Of a stretch of DNA of 64,000 nucleotides, positions 35,402-44,432 are shown piece by piece (within the stretch, counting starts at the first letter, position 1; every line of letters begins with the position of its first letter). A model generated the notes under the pieces. That model was not told the origin of the DNA, made no database searches, and was given only the letters and a program-made list of their open reading frames with translations. Both the position numbers and the translations under genes were made by a program. Source of the DNA: Savagea sp. (lineage in GTDB: Bacteria > Bacillota > Bacilli > Bacillales_A > Planococcaceae); contig JASLJC010000057.1 in the NCBI GenBank assembly GCA_030152585.1, forward strand, positions 32,214-96,213, in the 5' to 3' direction.

Positions 35402-37864
35402 TTATCGAATTGTAACTGTAATTTTTTGAGATTGTGGCAACGTGTAGTCTTCAGACGTTCCTTTATTTTGAACTTGGAGACGTTCGATATAAATATCGAC
35501 CGTACCTTTTGCTCCTTTTACAATTTCTAAATCTTGTTCATCGTTTACTTTTACGATAGCACTATTCGTCGTCATTCCTTGTACGCTTTGAACCGTTTTA
35601 CCGTAACTTACTTTCGTAATTTGATTTAACAATTGAACGAGTGTTTTGTCTGATGTGCCACTTACTTCTGTCGATGTAAATTCAATTTCTGTCGAATCTA
35701 CGACTTGCATGACGCGTTTCGGTAATGTTTGTCCGCTAATCTGCACTTCTACTTCGACTTTCGCTCCTGCTTGAACCGTTTCAGGTAACGTAATGACTCC
35801 ATCTTTGTAAAGGTCTAGGCGTTCTTTTCCATCAATCGTTACTTTCACTTGTTTGATATTTTCTTTTTTAATCGTTAACCCATTAGCATCTTCAGACAAT
35901 ACGGTAATCGCTTTCGTACGGCCTTTGTCCAAGGCTAAGTCAAATGAATCTTCTAAACCGTAAATTTTGTATTGACTAAATGCACCGGGTGTTTCAATAT
36001 TTACCGCGAGTGCTGTCGTTACTGCACCTGCTGTAAACGTCACTTTTTCTTTCGATGCCTTCGCTGCATTCGGTTTTACTTTTACCGTCGCACGTCCTTT
36101 TTCGTCTGTCGTAAGTGATGTTTGATCCACTTTAACATTTGTAGAAACACCGACTGTTACATTTTGGTCAGCTAACGGTTTTCCGTATTGGTCTTGTAAA
36201 AAGAGCTCTACTTCTTCACCTTCTGTATCTTTCGTAGATAAAACGACCGTTCCCGGTTGGACGAACAATTCGTTCGCTTTCGCTTGTTCTAATACGTTTA
36301 AATTAATCGTCTCTGTTGCTGTCACTTCTTTTTTCGTAATCGTTTCTGTTTCTTTTTCTTTATTCGGATCTGTCGATTCTTTTTCGATCGTTTCTTTCGT
36401 TTCTTTCACAGCTTTAACGATAATGTCGACTTTTCCTGCATTTTTCGTCGTAATTTTGCCCGTATGAGCATCTACGACCGCAACTTCTGGGTTCGACGTT
36501 TCAAATTCATATTTCGCTCCTTTTACAGCTTGGTTAGAAGCATTACGTCCATCGATATGAAGATAGCTCGTCTGTCCTTTTGTCACCGTATTGTTCATTT
36601 TGAAATTCGCATCTGCAAAATTCGGTGCTGTCGCTGTCGTCGTCACTGTCCATTTCGGCATCGCCGTTACAATATTAGCATCGTATGAATTGACGACGAA
36701 CCATTCACTATAAATCGTGTTTTTGCTCGTCGTATAGCTAAGACGAAGCTCTACTTCAGAGTTTGGATCCATTTTCACTTGGCCATCTTTAAGTGATACT
36801 TTGTCTCCTTTATACTCCATATGCGACTGAATACCACTTGCATAAGATGCAGTGACGTCTGTTCCTTTTTCATCGAGCAATGTATAGTCAATATTTTGCC
36901 ATGTGTTCGCGACTACTGTCTGCTTCGGTGCAACGATTTTCGCTACTTTCAATGTTCCTGTTTTCACTTCACCGATATACGTCGTTTTGTCTCGTTTTAA
37001 TGTCACTTTATACGCTTGTTGTGACTCTAATTTGTTCGCAAGTTGTAACGTATACGTCGTATTCGTTTCATTCGGCTTCACTTGATCAATAGAAACCGCT
37101 TCTCCTGTACGTGCGTTCGTCACGATGAAGTCTGACGGTTTTAACGCGACTTCCGGATGACGTAAAGCGACTTCTATTTCATTTTCTTTCGTCACTTTTT
37201 GAGAAGTAAAGGTCGTTTCGCCTTCAGGTGCTTGTCCTAAAATATCAAACGAACGTTTAATGAAAATCGCAAATTCACCACGTGTAATTTCTTTTGTCGG
37301 TTCAAATAACGTTTCTGTTTTACCTTGTGTAATTTTATTTTCATAAAGCGGAACGATCCATTTCGCCCACGATTTTGAAACGTCTTCGAACGGATTTTCG
37401 CCGCCTTTACCTTCTAATTTGAACGCGCCGACGAGCATTTTGGCCATTTCTTGACGTGTAATCGGTGCATCGGGCTCAAATTTCCCTTCGCCTTTTCCAC
37501 TTGCAATGCCGAGACGTGCAATCGTGTTCACTTCGTCTTTTACACGACTATTTAAATCTGTAAATCCTTGATCGGGTGCACCTTTTACGTTTAAATCGAG
37601 CGCACGAACGATAAAGACCGCTGCGTCTCCTCGTTTAATCGACTGTGTCGTTCCGAAAGTCGTCTCTGTCATTCCTTCTGTAATTTTACGGTCTAATAAA
37701 AACTTCACCGGTTCTGTATAGTGCCCACTAACGTCTTTAAATGGCATTTCGATTTGGTCTGTCTTCTCTGCTGGTGCTGCCGTCACCGCTGCAGGTACGA
37801 ATGCCGATGCTAAAAATGCTGCTGAAACTGCTCCTGCAGTAATTTTCGTTCGTTTGTTTGTCAT
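35402..37864 (-). CDS. S-layer-like protein with N-terminal SLH domains
   Basis: The product has 820 residues. A signal peptide ends near TAAPA (about residue 30). Three SLH repeats occupy about 40-215 (for example GEGKFEPDAPITRQEMAKM and KEITRGEFAIFIKR). The remainder is beta-rich with several Ig-like segments, including a BIG2-type stretch near 420-480 and a bacterial Ig-like segment near 530-600. Lysine, threonine and valine are abundant and there is no cysteine. This is the typical build of an S-layer structural protein or a major SLH surface protein. The ATG at 37864 is chosen because AAAGGGAG lies six bases upstream; an ATG two codons earlier is too close. It lies 82 bp downstream of ansA. 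Confidence 0.88.
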   Translation of the reverse strand: MTNKRTKITAGAVSAAFLASAFVPAAVTAAPAEKTDQIEMPFKDVSGHYTEPVKFLLDRKITEGMTETTFGTTQSIKRGDAAVFIVRALDLNVKGAPDQGFTDLNSRVKDEVNTIARLGIASGKGEGKFEPDAPITRQEMAKMLVGAFKLEGKGGENPFEDVSKSWAKWIVPLYENKITQGKTETLFEPTKEITRGEFAIFIKRSFDILGQAPEGETTFTSQKVTKENEIEVALRHPEVALKPSDFIVTNARTGEAVSIDQVKPNETNTTYTLQLANKLESQQAYKVTLKRDKTTYIGEVKTGTLKVAKIVAPKQTVVANTWQNIDYTLLDEKGTDVTASYASGIQSHMEYKGDKVSLKDGQVKMDPNSEVELRLSYTTSKNTIYSEWFVVNSYDANIVTAMPKWTVTTTATAPNFADANFKMNNTVTKGQTSYLHIDGRNASNQAVKGAKYEFETSNPEVAVVDAHTGKITTKNAGKVDIIVKAVKETKETIEKESTDPNKEKETETITKKEVTATETINLNVLEQAKANELFVQPGTVVLSTKDTEGEEVELFLQDQYGKPLADQNVTVGVSTNVKVDQTSLTTDEKGRATVKVKPNAAKASKEKVTFTAGAVTTALAVNIETPGAFSQYKIYGLEDSFDLALDKGRTKAITVLSEDANGLTIKKENIKQVKVTIDGKERLDLYKDGVITLPETVQAGAKVEVEVQISGQTLPKRVMQVVDSTEIEFTSTEVSGTSDKTLVQLLNQITKVSYGKTVQSVQGMTTNSAIVKVNDEQDLEIVKGAKGTVDIYIERLQVQNKGTSEDYTLPQSQKITVTIR

Positions 37865-37946
37865 GTCCATCTCCCTTTCATCTTCAAATGAGTAAACATT
37901 TCATTTCGTCTACCCTCTACAAGTAGTATAAAACATTTCTTGAACA

Positions 37947-38915
37947 TTAGTAAGTCATATAAAGTGTAGGTAATAATTTTTTCGGAACTTTTAAAGCGAG
38001 AGCTACTTGTAATAAAATACGTGCATGTTGAGGTGATAAATCATCCCCTGCTATAAACGACGTATCCGCATATCGCTCAATCGGAACGACACGACCGTTT
38101 CCTGTTCGGCTCGATAAAACGACTGGACAAGTCGCTCGTTCAAGGGCAACTCGTTCAAGAGTCGTCATATGACCTGCTCCTGTGCCGGCAACGATGATAC
38201 CTTTCGTTTCACTTGCGATGAGCGCATCGATCATGACGTGATCACTTCCTGCGTAAGAATAAATAATGTCAACACGCGGAAGCATTGTCAGTGGCTCGTT
38301 TGCCAATTGACTTTCTATCGTATGACGTCGTTCTGTTTTCCGCACCCAATGTACACCGTCCGGGTCGATATATCCGAGTGGACCGCTATTACGTGAAACG
38401 AACGTCTGCAATCGGTACGTATCGCTTTTCGTTACGTCGCGTGCACTATGAATTTCATCATTCGACACGACGAGCACCCCTCGATGAGCACTTGAAGCAT
38501 CTGCAGCTACTTGAATCGCTCGGTACAAATTCATCGGACCGTCTGAACTCATCGCTGAATACGGACGTTGCGCTCCTGTTAAAACGACCGGAATAGAAAA
38601 GGGGAACGTCAAATGTAAAAAGTATGCCGTCTCTTCTAACGTACTCGTTCCGTGCGAAATGACGATTCCGTCGACTTCTTTTGCATAAGTTAAGAGACGT
38701 TGGCGTAACGTAATCCAATCGTTCGGCGTCATTTTCGTACTGCTGATGTTCATCGATTGATCGACGGTTAACGCTACATTTTCTTTTAATTCAGGGTAAT
38801 CCGAAAGCCAATCCACTGCTTCGTACGTCCCTGAAACGTAATCACTCACGTTCGTTCGGTCATCATGGTGCGCAGAAATCGTTCCTCCTGTCGCAATAAG
38901 TACAATTTTTTTCAT
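37947..38915 (-). CDS. ansA: Type I L-asparaginase
   Basis: The product has 322 residues and hydrolyses asparagine to aspartate and ammonia. Both threonine-containing signatures are present: IATGGTISA at residues 7-15 and GIVISHGTSTLEETAYF near residue 85, with the catalytic Lys expected in GAQRPYSAMSSDG-flanking strands. There is no signal peptide, so it acts in the cytoplasm. AAGGAGGAG precedes the start. No ansR-type regulator is nearby. Confidence 0.93.
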   Translation of the reverse strand: MKKIVLIATGGTISAHHDDRTNVSDYVSGTYEAVDWLSDYPELKENVALTVDQSMNISSTKMTPNDWITLRQRLLTYAKEVDGIVISHGTSTLEETAYFLHLTFPFSIPVVLTGAQRPYSAMSSDGPMNLYRAIQVAADASSAHRGVLVVSNDEIHSARDVTKSDTYRLQTFVSRNSGPLGYIDPDGVHWVRKTERRHTIESQLANEPLTMLPRVDIIYSYAGSDHVMIDALIASETKGIIVAGTGAGHMTTLERVALERATCPVVLSSRTGNGRVVPIERYADTSFIAGDDLSPQHARILLQVALALKVPKKLLPTLYMTY

Positions 38916-38983
38916 CTTCTCTCCTCCTTGCTGTTATCGTATCACGTCTTTTCGTCATCTGCTTTTTCGAACGGACCGACGAC

Positions 38984-39024
38984 AAAAAAGACACCTCAAC
39001 GGCATGAACCGTGTGAAGTGTCTT
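38984..39024 (-). terminator. Intrinsic terminator of the metNIQ operon
   Basis: An imperfect hairpin with AAGACAC/GTGTCTT ends and an inner GG/CC pair is followed by six Ts on the minus strand, 33 bp past the stop of metQ. Confidence 0.75.
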
Positions 39025-39056
39025 GTTGTAAAGATTTACGATAACTTGTACGTTTC

Positions 39057-39902
39057 TTATCGATCAACCGGTACGACAGAGCCGCCCCATTCTTCTAAAA
39101 TAAAGTCTTGGATTTCTTTACTATGTAAAGCATCCATTAATTTTTGAATACGTTCGTCGTCTTTATCTTCTGCGCGTACCGCAACGATATTGACATATGG
39201 TGACTCTTCATCTTCTAATACGATCGCTTCTTCCATCGGATTAATATCGTGATCGATCGCGAAATTTGAGTTAATTAAAATAGCATCCGCTTCGTCATTT
39301 TCGTACATTTGAACGAGCATTTCAGGGGATACACTTGCGTCAAATTTAAAATCGCGTGGATTTTCAACGATGTCGTCTAACTCTGCTGCTGTTTTATCGA
39401 CACCTTCTTTTAATTGAATTAACCCTTGTGCTTCTAGTAACGCGAGCATACGACCGTGATCTGCAACAGAACTACTGATCATAATCGTCGCACCTTCTGG
39501 TAATTCCTCTAACGTTTTATGGCGTTTTGAATAAATACCGATCGGTTCAATATGAACACCGCCAGCGTTGACAAAATCGTACCCGTATTCTTCTAACTGT
39601 AAATCAAAAAACGGAATATGTTGGAAGAAGTTCGCATCTGTCTCCCCTGCATCTAAATCACGGTTTGGCAATGCAAAGTCCGTATATTTTTCGATTTTTA
39701 AATCAATGCCTTCTTTTGCTAAAATAGGTTGGATACGCTCTAAAATGGGTGCGTGTGGATTATTAGACGCCCCTACGACTAATACTTCGTTCCCTTTTTC
39801 ACTTGCTTCTTTTGCATCTCCATCTTTCTTGTCATCTCCGCTACAAGCTGCGAGTACAATCGTTAGTACTGCCGCTGTGAGCAACAATAAAAATCGTTTC
39901 AT
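39057..39902 (-). CDS. metQ: Methionine ABC transporter substrate-binding lipoprotein
   Basis: The product has 281 residues. A lipoprotein signal peptide with lipobox LAAC (Cys about 19-20) is followed by the NlpA/MetQ fold, with typical stretches VGASNNPHAPILE and DANFFQHIPFF. It binds methionine (D and L forms in the family) outside the membrane and delivers it to MetI. The ATG at 39902 has AAGGAG eight bases upstream; a GTG three codons earlier overlaps that site. It is the last gene of metNIQ, 51 bp after metI. Confidence 0.94.
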   Translation of the reverse strand: MKRFLLLLTAAVLTIVLAACSGDDKKDGDAKEASEKGNEVLVVGASNNPHAPILERIQPILAKEGIDLKIEKYTDFALPNRDLDAGETDANFFQHIPFFDLQLEEYGYDFVNAGGVHIEPIGIYSKRHKTLEELPEGATIMISSSVADHGRMLALLEAQGLIQLKEGVDKTAAELDDIVENPRDFKFDASVSPEMLVQMYENDEADAILINSNFAIDHDINPMEEAIVLEDEESPYVNIVAVRAEDKDDERIQKLMDALHSKEIQDFILEEWGGSVVPVDR

Positions 39903-39953
39903 TCTCTCCACTCCTTAAAATATATCATTTATAATAATCGTCCGAAGACGCTA

Positions 39954-40622
39954 TTATCGTTTATCTACTTTCGCTGTGACGTAATCGCCCATCCATTGAA
40001 TGAAAAAGACGAGTAAGACGATAATAATCGTTGCCACCCAAACGACGTCCATTCGATTTCGTTGGAATCCGTCTAAAAAGGCGAGGTGACCGAGTCCACC
40101 AGCTCCGATAATCCCTGCCATCGCTGTATACCCGACGAGTAAAACGGCCGTCACGGTAATACCTGAAATGAGTGCAGGTAATGACTCGGGAATTAATACT
40201 TTGCGAATAATTGTAAACGTTGAAGCCCCCATACTACGCGCTGCTTCAATGACGCCACTGTCGATTTCACGTAATGCAATGACGACGAGACGTGCATAAA
40301 ACGGAGACGACCCGATAATTAACGCAGGTAATGCTGCGTTAGCTCCACGGATCGAACCGAATAGCAAAATCGTAAACGGTATGAGTAAAACGATTAAAAT
40401 AATAAACGGAATCGAACGGAAAATGTTCACAAGCGATCCGGTTAAAAAGTAAACGATCCGGTTTGACCATAAGTTGTGCGGACTCGTTAAAAATAATAAA
40501 AGTCCGAGTAATGTTCCAAATATAAACGTCGCAATCGTAGCGATGAACGTCATATATAACGTCTCATACGTCGCTTGCAACATCACTTCCCAATCGACGT
40601 TCGGTAAAAGTTGTTCGATCAT
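39954..40622 (-). CDS. metI: Methionine ABC transporter permease
   Basis: The product has 222 residues with five membrane helices and the binding-protein-dependent transport signature ending in EAARSMGASTFTIIRKVLIPE. It is the membrane subunit of the methionine importer. Its ATG overlaps the metN stop as ATGA, so translation is coupled. Confidence 0.95.
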   Translation of the reverse strand: MIEQLLPNVDWEVMLQATYETLYMTFIATIATFIFGTLLGLLLFLTSPHNLWSNRIVYFLTGSLVNIFRSIPFIILIVLLIPFTILLFGSIRGANAALPALIIGSSPFYARLVVIALREIDSGVIEAARSMGASTFTIIRKVLIPESLPALISGITVTAVLLVGYTAMAGIIGAGGLGHLAFLDGFQRNRMDVVWVATIIIVLLVFFIQWMGDYVTAKVDKR

Positions 40623-41635
40623 CCGTTCATCACCTCCGTTTCAATATCCATCTCTTTTAAGTGGCGCAATGCCTCGTCCATTTCTCGTCCATTGAAATGG
40701 ACAACGAGTGTGCCGTACGGACCGCCCATCGTTTGAGTAATCGTACCGTGGACGACACTGGCGGTAATGTCATATTGTTTCGCTAATTTTGAAATGACCG
40801 CTTCTTCTGTCCGTTTACCGATGAAGACGAGTTTGACAAGACGTCCTTCTGGATAACGTGTACGTAATGTTTCAAACGCTTCGTCGATATTTTCCGTCCC
40901 CGTTAATTGAGAGACGAAACGTTTCGTAATCGGTTGTTGCGGTCGTTGGAAAACGTCGAGAACGTCTCCTTGCTCGACGACTTCTCCTGCTTCCATAACA
41001 GCGACACGATGACAAATTTTTTGGATGACGTGCATTTCGTGTGTAATGAGCACAATCGTAATGCCGAGTCGTTCGTTAATATCGACGAGCAAATCTAAAA
41101 TCGAATCCGTCGTCTCTGGATCTAACGCGCTCGTCGCTTCATCTCCGAGCAACACTTCCGGTTCATTCGCCAAAGCACGCGCAATGCCGACACGTTGCTT
41201 TTGTCCACCCGATAACTCCGATGGATACGCACGTTCTCGTCCATTCAAACCGACGAGATCAATCAGTTGTTGAACACGTGCTGTCCGTTCTTCTTTCGGT
41301 ACACCTGCAATTTCTAACGGAAACGCGATATTGTCAAATACCGTACGTGACCAAAGTAAATTAAAATGTTGAAAAATCATACTAATTTTTTGGCGCGCTG
41401 TACGTAATTGCTTTTCGCTCATATTCGAAATGACACGCCCTCCGACACGAACTTCTCCTTCTGTCGGTCGTTCTAAACCGTTCAACATCCGGATAAGTGT
41501 ACTTTTACCTGCGCCACTATAACCGATAATGCCGAATATTTCGCCTTGCTTGATCGTCATATTAACATCTCGCACGGCCACGAGTGGACCGTTTTTCGTG
41601 TCGTACGTTTTATGAATATTGTTCAGTTGTATCAC
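40619..41635 (-). CDS. metN: Methionine ABC transporter ATPase
   Basis: The product has 338 residues. The ABC domain shows Walker A GYSGAGKST, the signature LSGGQKQRVGIARAL and Walker B VLLGDEATSALDP. The C-terminal NIL domain (about 260-335) is the methionine-sensing part that gives trans-inhibition in this family. The start is GTG, with AGAGGG five bases upstream. Transcription is controlled by the SAM-I riboswitch and terminator immediately upstream. Confidence 0.96.
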   Translation of the reverse strand: MIQLNNIHKTYDTKNGPLVAVRDVNMTIKQGEIFGIIGYSGAGKSTLIRMLNGLERPTEGEVRVGGRVISNMSEKQLRTARQKISMIFQHFNLLWSRTVFDNIAFPLEIAGVPKEERTARVQQLIDLVGLNGRERAYPSELSGGQKQRVGIARALANEPEVLLGDEATSALDPETTDSILDLLVDINERLGITIVLITHEMHVIQKICHRVAVMEAGEVVEQGDVLDVFQRPQQPITKRFVSQLTGTENIDEAFETLRTRYPEGRLVKLVFIGKRTEEAVISKLAKQYDITASVVHGTITQTMGGPYGTLVVHFNGREMDEALRHLKEMDIETEVMNG

Positions 41636-41656
41636 GGTATCCCTCTTCTCTCCATT

Positions 41657-41692
41657 GAAAAAGCCCTTCTACTCAAATGAAAGTAGAAGGGC
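41657..41692 (-). terminator. Riboswitch-controlled terminator ahead of metN
   Basis: A perfect 11-bp stem GCCCTTCTACT/AGTAGAAGGGC followed by TTTTT on the minus strand lies between the SAM aptamer and metN. It is the expected expression platform: it forms when SAM is bound. Confidence 0.92.
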
Positions 41693-41719
41693 GGTTAATG
41701 TTCAAATTATCCGTTCTCC

Positions 41720-41824
41720 CTCTCATCTTTCAAAGACGTATCTTTGTGTGATGTAGCACCTTTCTACAATTGTAGTGGTTGCCGGGCTTCATTGGGCACT
41801 TCCCTCCGCCGCTCGTCATAAGAG
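41720..41824 (-). promoter_or_regulatory. SAM-I (S-box) riboswitch
   Basis: On the minus strand the element has the conserved S-box core: GGAGGGA, then CCCAATGAAGCCCGGCAACC, then AAAGGTGCTA. Its ends CTCTTAT and ATGAGAG form P1. It responds to S-adenosylmethionine and switches off metNIQ by means of the terminator at 41657-41692. Confidence 0.96.
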
Positions 41825-41841
41825 TTCGATATGTAAAAAAT

Positions 41842-41870
41842 AGTGTATCATTGTACTTTTCATTCGTCAA
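41842..41870 (-). promoter_or_regulatory. Sigma-A promoter of metNIQ
   Basis: TTGACG and TACACT are separated by 17 bp on the minus strand; the start point would lie just ahead of the riboswitch P1. Confidence 0.8.
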
Positions 41871-41916
41871 CTTTTTTCATTTTTGTACTTTTCGTGAAGT
41901 CTTATAACGATAGTAG

Positions 41917-41946
41917 TTGAATTCTCATACAAAAAGCAACTATAAT
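41917..41946 (+). promoter_or_regulatory. Sigma-A promoter of the small membrane protein gene
   Basis: TTGAAT and a perfect TATAAT are separated by 18 bp, 52 bp ahead of the ATG at 41999. Confidence 0.75.
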
Positions 41947-41998
41947 GAAGTGTATGAATATCTCGTACATTTACGTACGTTAATCGTGAGGTGATAGT

Positions 41999-42184
41999 AT
42001 GAAAGGGAAATGGTCACAAGTTTTGTGGATCATCGGACTCGTCATCGTCGTCGCTTTAATCGGACATAGTTTCGCAACGGAAATTCCATTCGCTGCGAAA
42101 TTAGCCATCACAGTCATTACCATTGCTGCGGCTGCTTGGATCGATCACGGGATTTATCGCTGGAGAAATGCCAACGAAGCATAA
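41999..42184 (+). CDS. Small two-helix membrane protein, unknown function
   Basis: The product has 61 residues with two hydrophobic helices (about 8-24 and 32-48) and a basic C-terminal tail (YRWRNANEA). It is supported as a real gene by a near-perfect promoter, the ribosome site GTGAGGTGAT at ideal spacing and a terminator straight after the stop. I do not recognise the family. Confidence 0.8.
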   Translation: MKGKWSQVLWIIGLVIVVALIGHSFATEIPFAAKLAITVITIAAAAWIDHGIYRWRNANEA

Positions 42185-42203
42185 TCCGAAGTCAAACGAC
42201 AAT

Positions 42204-42243
42204 AAAAAGTATGTGGGCGTTAAACGCACCACATACTTTTTTA
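42204..42243. terminator. Bidirectional terminator between the small membrane protein and SLH-CAP genes
   Basis: AAAAAGTATGTGG pairs with CCACATACTTTTTT across a GCG..CGC-capped loop, and has T-runs on both strands. It serves the convergent genes on either side. Confidence 0.88.
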
Positions 42244-42254
42244 ATTCGTCCTCT

Positions 42255-43688
42255 TTATTTCATAAAGTTTTGTGTGTAATAGACCTCTCCGCTATCCGCT
42301 TGGTGAACACCGAGTCCGACATATTGCCAATTCGGATCTAATAAGTTCACACGGTGCCCTGCTGAGTTAAGCCAACCAAAATGTGCTGAAAACTCTTCAT
42401 GATAACGCATCGCAATATTTTCTCCAACACTCGACCACGGAACGCCACCTTGCGTCATCCGATCGCCGAGCGAACGTCCATCTTTACTCGTATGACTGAA
42501 ATAACGTTGGGCAGCCATATCGCGTGTATGGCGACGAGCGACAGCTGCTACACGTTCATCGTAACGAACAGGTTGTAAATTACGAGCCATCCGTTCTGCA
42601 TTCGTCAACTCAGCTAAAATATATTCTGAATCCGAGCTCACCGTCGCATACCCTTGCTTATAAATACTTTTCTCATCGATCAACACACCGACGAGACGGT
42701 CATTACTATATTTATCAAAATAATACGTAACCGTTACACCACGGTCATCAAAGCGAATTTTATTCGAAAAATCGACGTATGTTTTAATTTCTTTATCTAA
42801 TTTATCGATAACACTCGTCTTACTATCGCCAATTTTAATACCAAAGCGTGATTCGTAATTCGCACTACGTGTAAACAATGCTGTCACTTTTCCTTGATTG
42901 AAATTGACCATATGGAAGTTTCGATATTGTTTATGATAAATATGCCACTTTCCACCGTAACCACTCGTATACGCTTTTTGTTCTTTTCCGAGTAGACGTT
43001 TTGCGACTTCTTCTTTATCCCCTAATTCAATACCGTTTACACCGTGACTCTCAACAACCGGTTTCGGTGCTGGTTTTGACGGTTGCTCATTTGAACCGTT
43101 CACATCTTCTGGAGCTACAGGCTTCGCTTCATCACCTTTATATAACGACTTCGCATCGTATCGGTGATAAAACGCTGTCGCTTGATAACGCGTTAACTGA
43201 TCTGTTTTGCCAAAATCAGTATAACGATTCGGATGACGACCGTTCCCACGCGTCATACCTGATTCATACATCCAATCGATAATATCGTTTTCTTTAATAT
43301 TCCTCGCATTGACGTTCGGATGGGAAAGTTGGTAAAACACACGCGCGACTTCCATACGCGGAATCGGTTGACTACGTGCAGTCGTCTTACGATATCCAAC
43401 TAACGAAACACCTTGACGTTGTAAAACATCATACGCTCCGTTCGGACTGCTCGCCGGCTTTCCGATATATCGACTCGTCATCATCGCAAACTGCGACTCT
43501 AAGACCGGATCATACGGACGGAATGTACCGTCTTTAAACCCTTGAATCACACCACGCTCGACCGCCCAATTAATATCAATTGAGTTTTTATTTTGCGGGT
43601 GAATATCTTTAAATGCCGAAGCATAAACAGTCGATACGACAAAAAGACTCATTATGACTACTATACTAACGCGTGCCCAAAATTTCAT
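42255..43688 (-). CDS. SLH-anchored CAP/SCP-domain protein (YkwD-like)
   Basis: The product has 477 residues. A signal peptide (about 1-24) is followed by SLH repeats (about 25-190), then a linker. A CAP-associated N-terminal domain comes next (about 215-345; GIELGDKEEVAKRLLG and FNQGKVTALFTR). A CAP domain ends the protein (about 355-477), with RRHTRDMAAQRYFSHTSKDG, VGENIAM and WLNSAGHRVNLLDP. CAP proteins of this kind occur in Bacillus spores and walls; enzymatic action is not established. The ATG at 43688 has GAAGGAG upstream; the frame stays open to 43745 but lacks a ribosome site there. Confidence 0.9.
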   Translation of the reverse strand: MKFWARVSIVVIMSLFVVSTVYASAFKDIHPQNKNSIDINWAVERGVIQGFKDGTFRPYDPVLESQFAMMTSRYIGKPASSPNGAYDVLQRQGVSLVGYRKTTARSQPIPRMEVARVFYQLSHPNVNARNIKENDIIDWMYESGMTRGNGRHPNRYTDFGKTDQLTRYQATAFYHRYDAKSLYKGDEAKPVAPEDVNGSNEQPSKPAPKPVVESHGVNGIELGDKEEVAKRLLGKEQKAYTSGYGGKWHIYHKQYRNFHMVNFNQGKVTALFTRSANYESRFGIKIGDSKTSVIDKLDKEIKTYVDFSNKIRFDDRGVTVTYYFDKYSNDRLVGVLIDEKSIYKQGYATVSSDSEYILAELTNAERMARNLQPVRYDERVAAVARRHTRDMAAQRYFSHTSKDGRSLGDRMTQGGVPWSSVGENIAMRYHEEFSAHFGWLNSAGHRVNLLDPNWQYVGLGVHQADSGEVYYTQNFMK

Positions 43689-43739
43689 CTTCACTCTTCT
43701 CCTTCTGTACGAGTATTCTTCTACTCTTAATGTACCATG

Positions 43740-44383
43740 TTTCACACGATTTTCGTATAGAAATTTATGAACATTAGCAGAACCTTCTTTTTCAACGTTT
43801 TTATTTTTCTAGGAAATTGTTCAGAAAATGTTTTAAGGAATGAAAAAACGAAATATTTTTATTATTTTACGATAAGTATCACGTTTTCGAGATAGTTTTT
43901 TATCGTATTGTCTAAAAAATCTTATAAAAAAACTTTTTTAATATCACATTAAATTTAGTCACATCGTCCTTATTCTTCACAAAGTTTTCATAATTAAAAC
44001 GTAAAAACTTCATCTGAAAAAGTAAAATTAACGATTTTAAAAAGACATTATAAATCTTTTGGCGTATGCAAAAAGTCTGCACTTTCCGTCATTTTTTCTC
44101 GTCACCTCATTTGATCTTTTACCGATATAATACCCTTTCTTTTTTCCTTTTATGCATACTCTTTCTTTTATACCCTACTTTTTCACTAGATAACCTAATG
44201 ATTAGGAAGAGATGAGTAATACGAAAAAGTAAAAGAAGAAAAAAGAACTAATAGATGAATCGTTCCCTTTCTACTTTTAAACGATGTGAAAAGTGTTACA
44301 TATTTTGTTTGCTTACCAATTTTAATAACATATGCAATGAGCACTTACGTTTTCTTTTTTTGGGACGCTTCATTTAATACCGA
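43740..44383. other. Long A/T-rich intergenic region upstream of the SLH-CAP gene
   Basis: About 640 bp are without a supportable protein gene. The region is strongly A/T rich. On the minus strand there is a 14-codon open frame at 44048-44092 with GAGGTGA nine bases ahead of the ATG. Otherwise I see only A/T tracts, and no clear promoter, repeat or aptamer. Confidence 0.5.
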
Positions 44384-44428
44384 ACAAAAAAACACGAGTT
44401 TTCGGAAAATACCCGAAAACCCGTGTAC
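44384..44428 (-). terminator. Intrinsic terminator of the opuA operon
   Basis: ACACGAGTTTTCGG pairs with CCGAAAACCCGTGT (one mismatch), followed by seven Ts on the minus strand, right after the stop at 44433. Confidence 0.88.
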
Positions 44429-44432
44429 TTTT

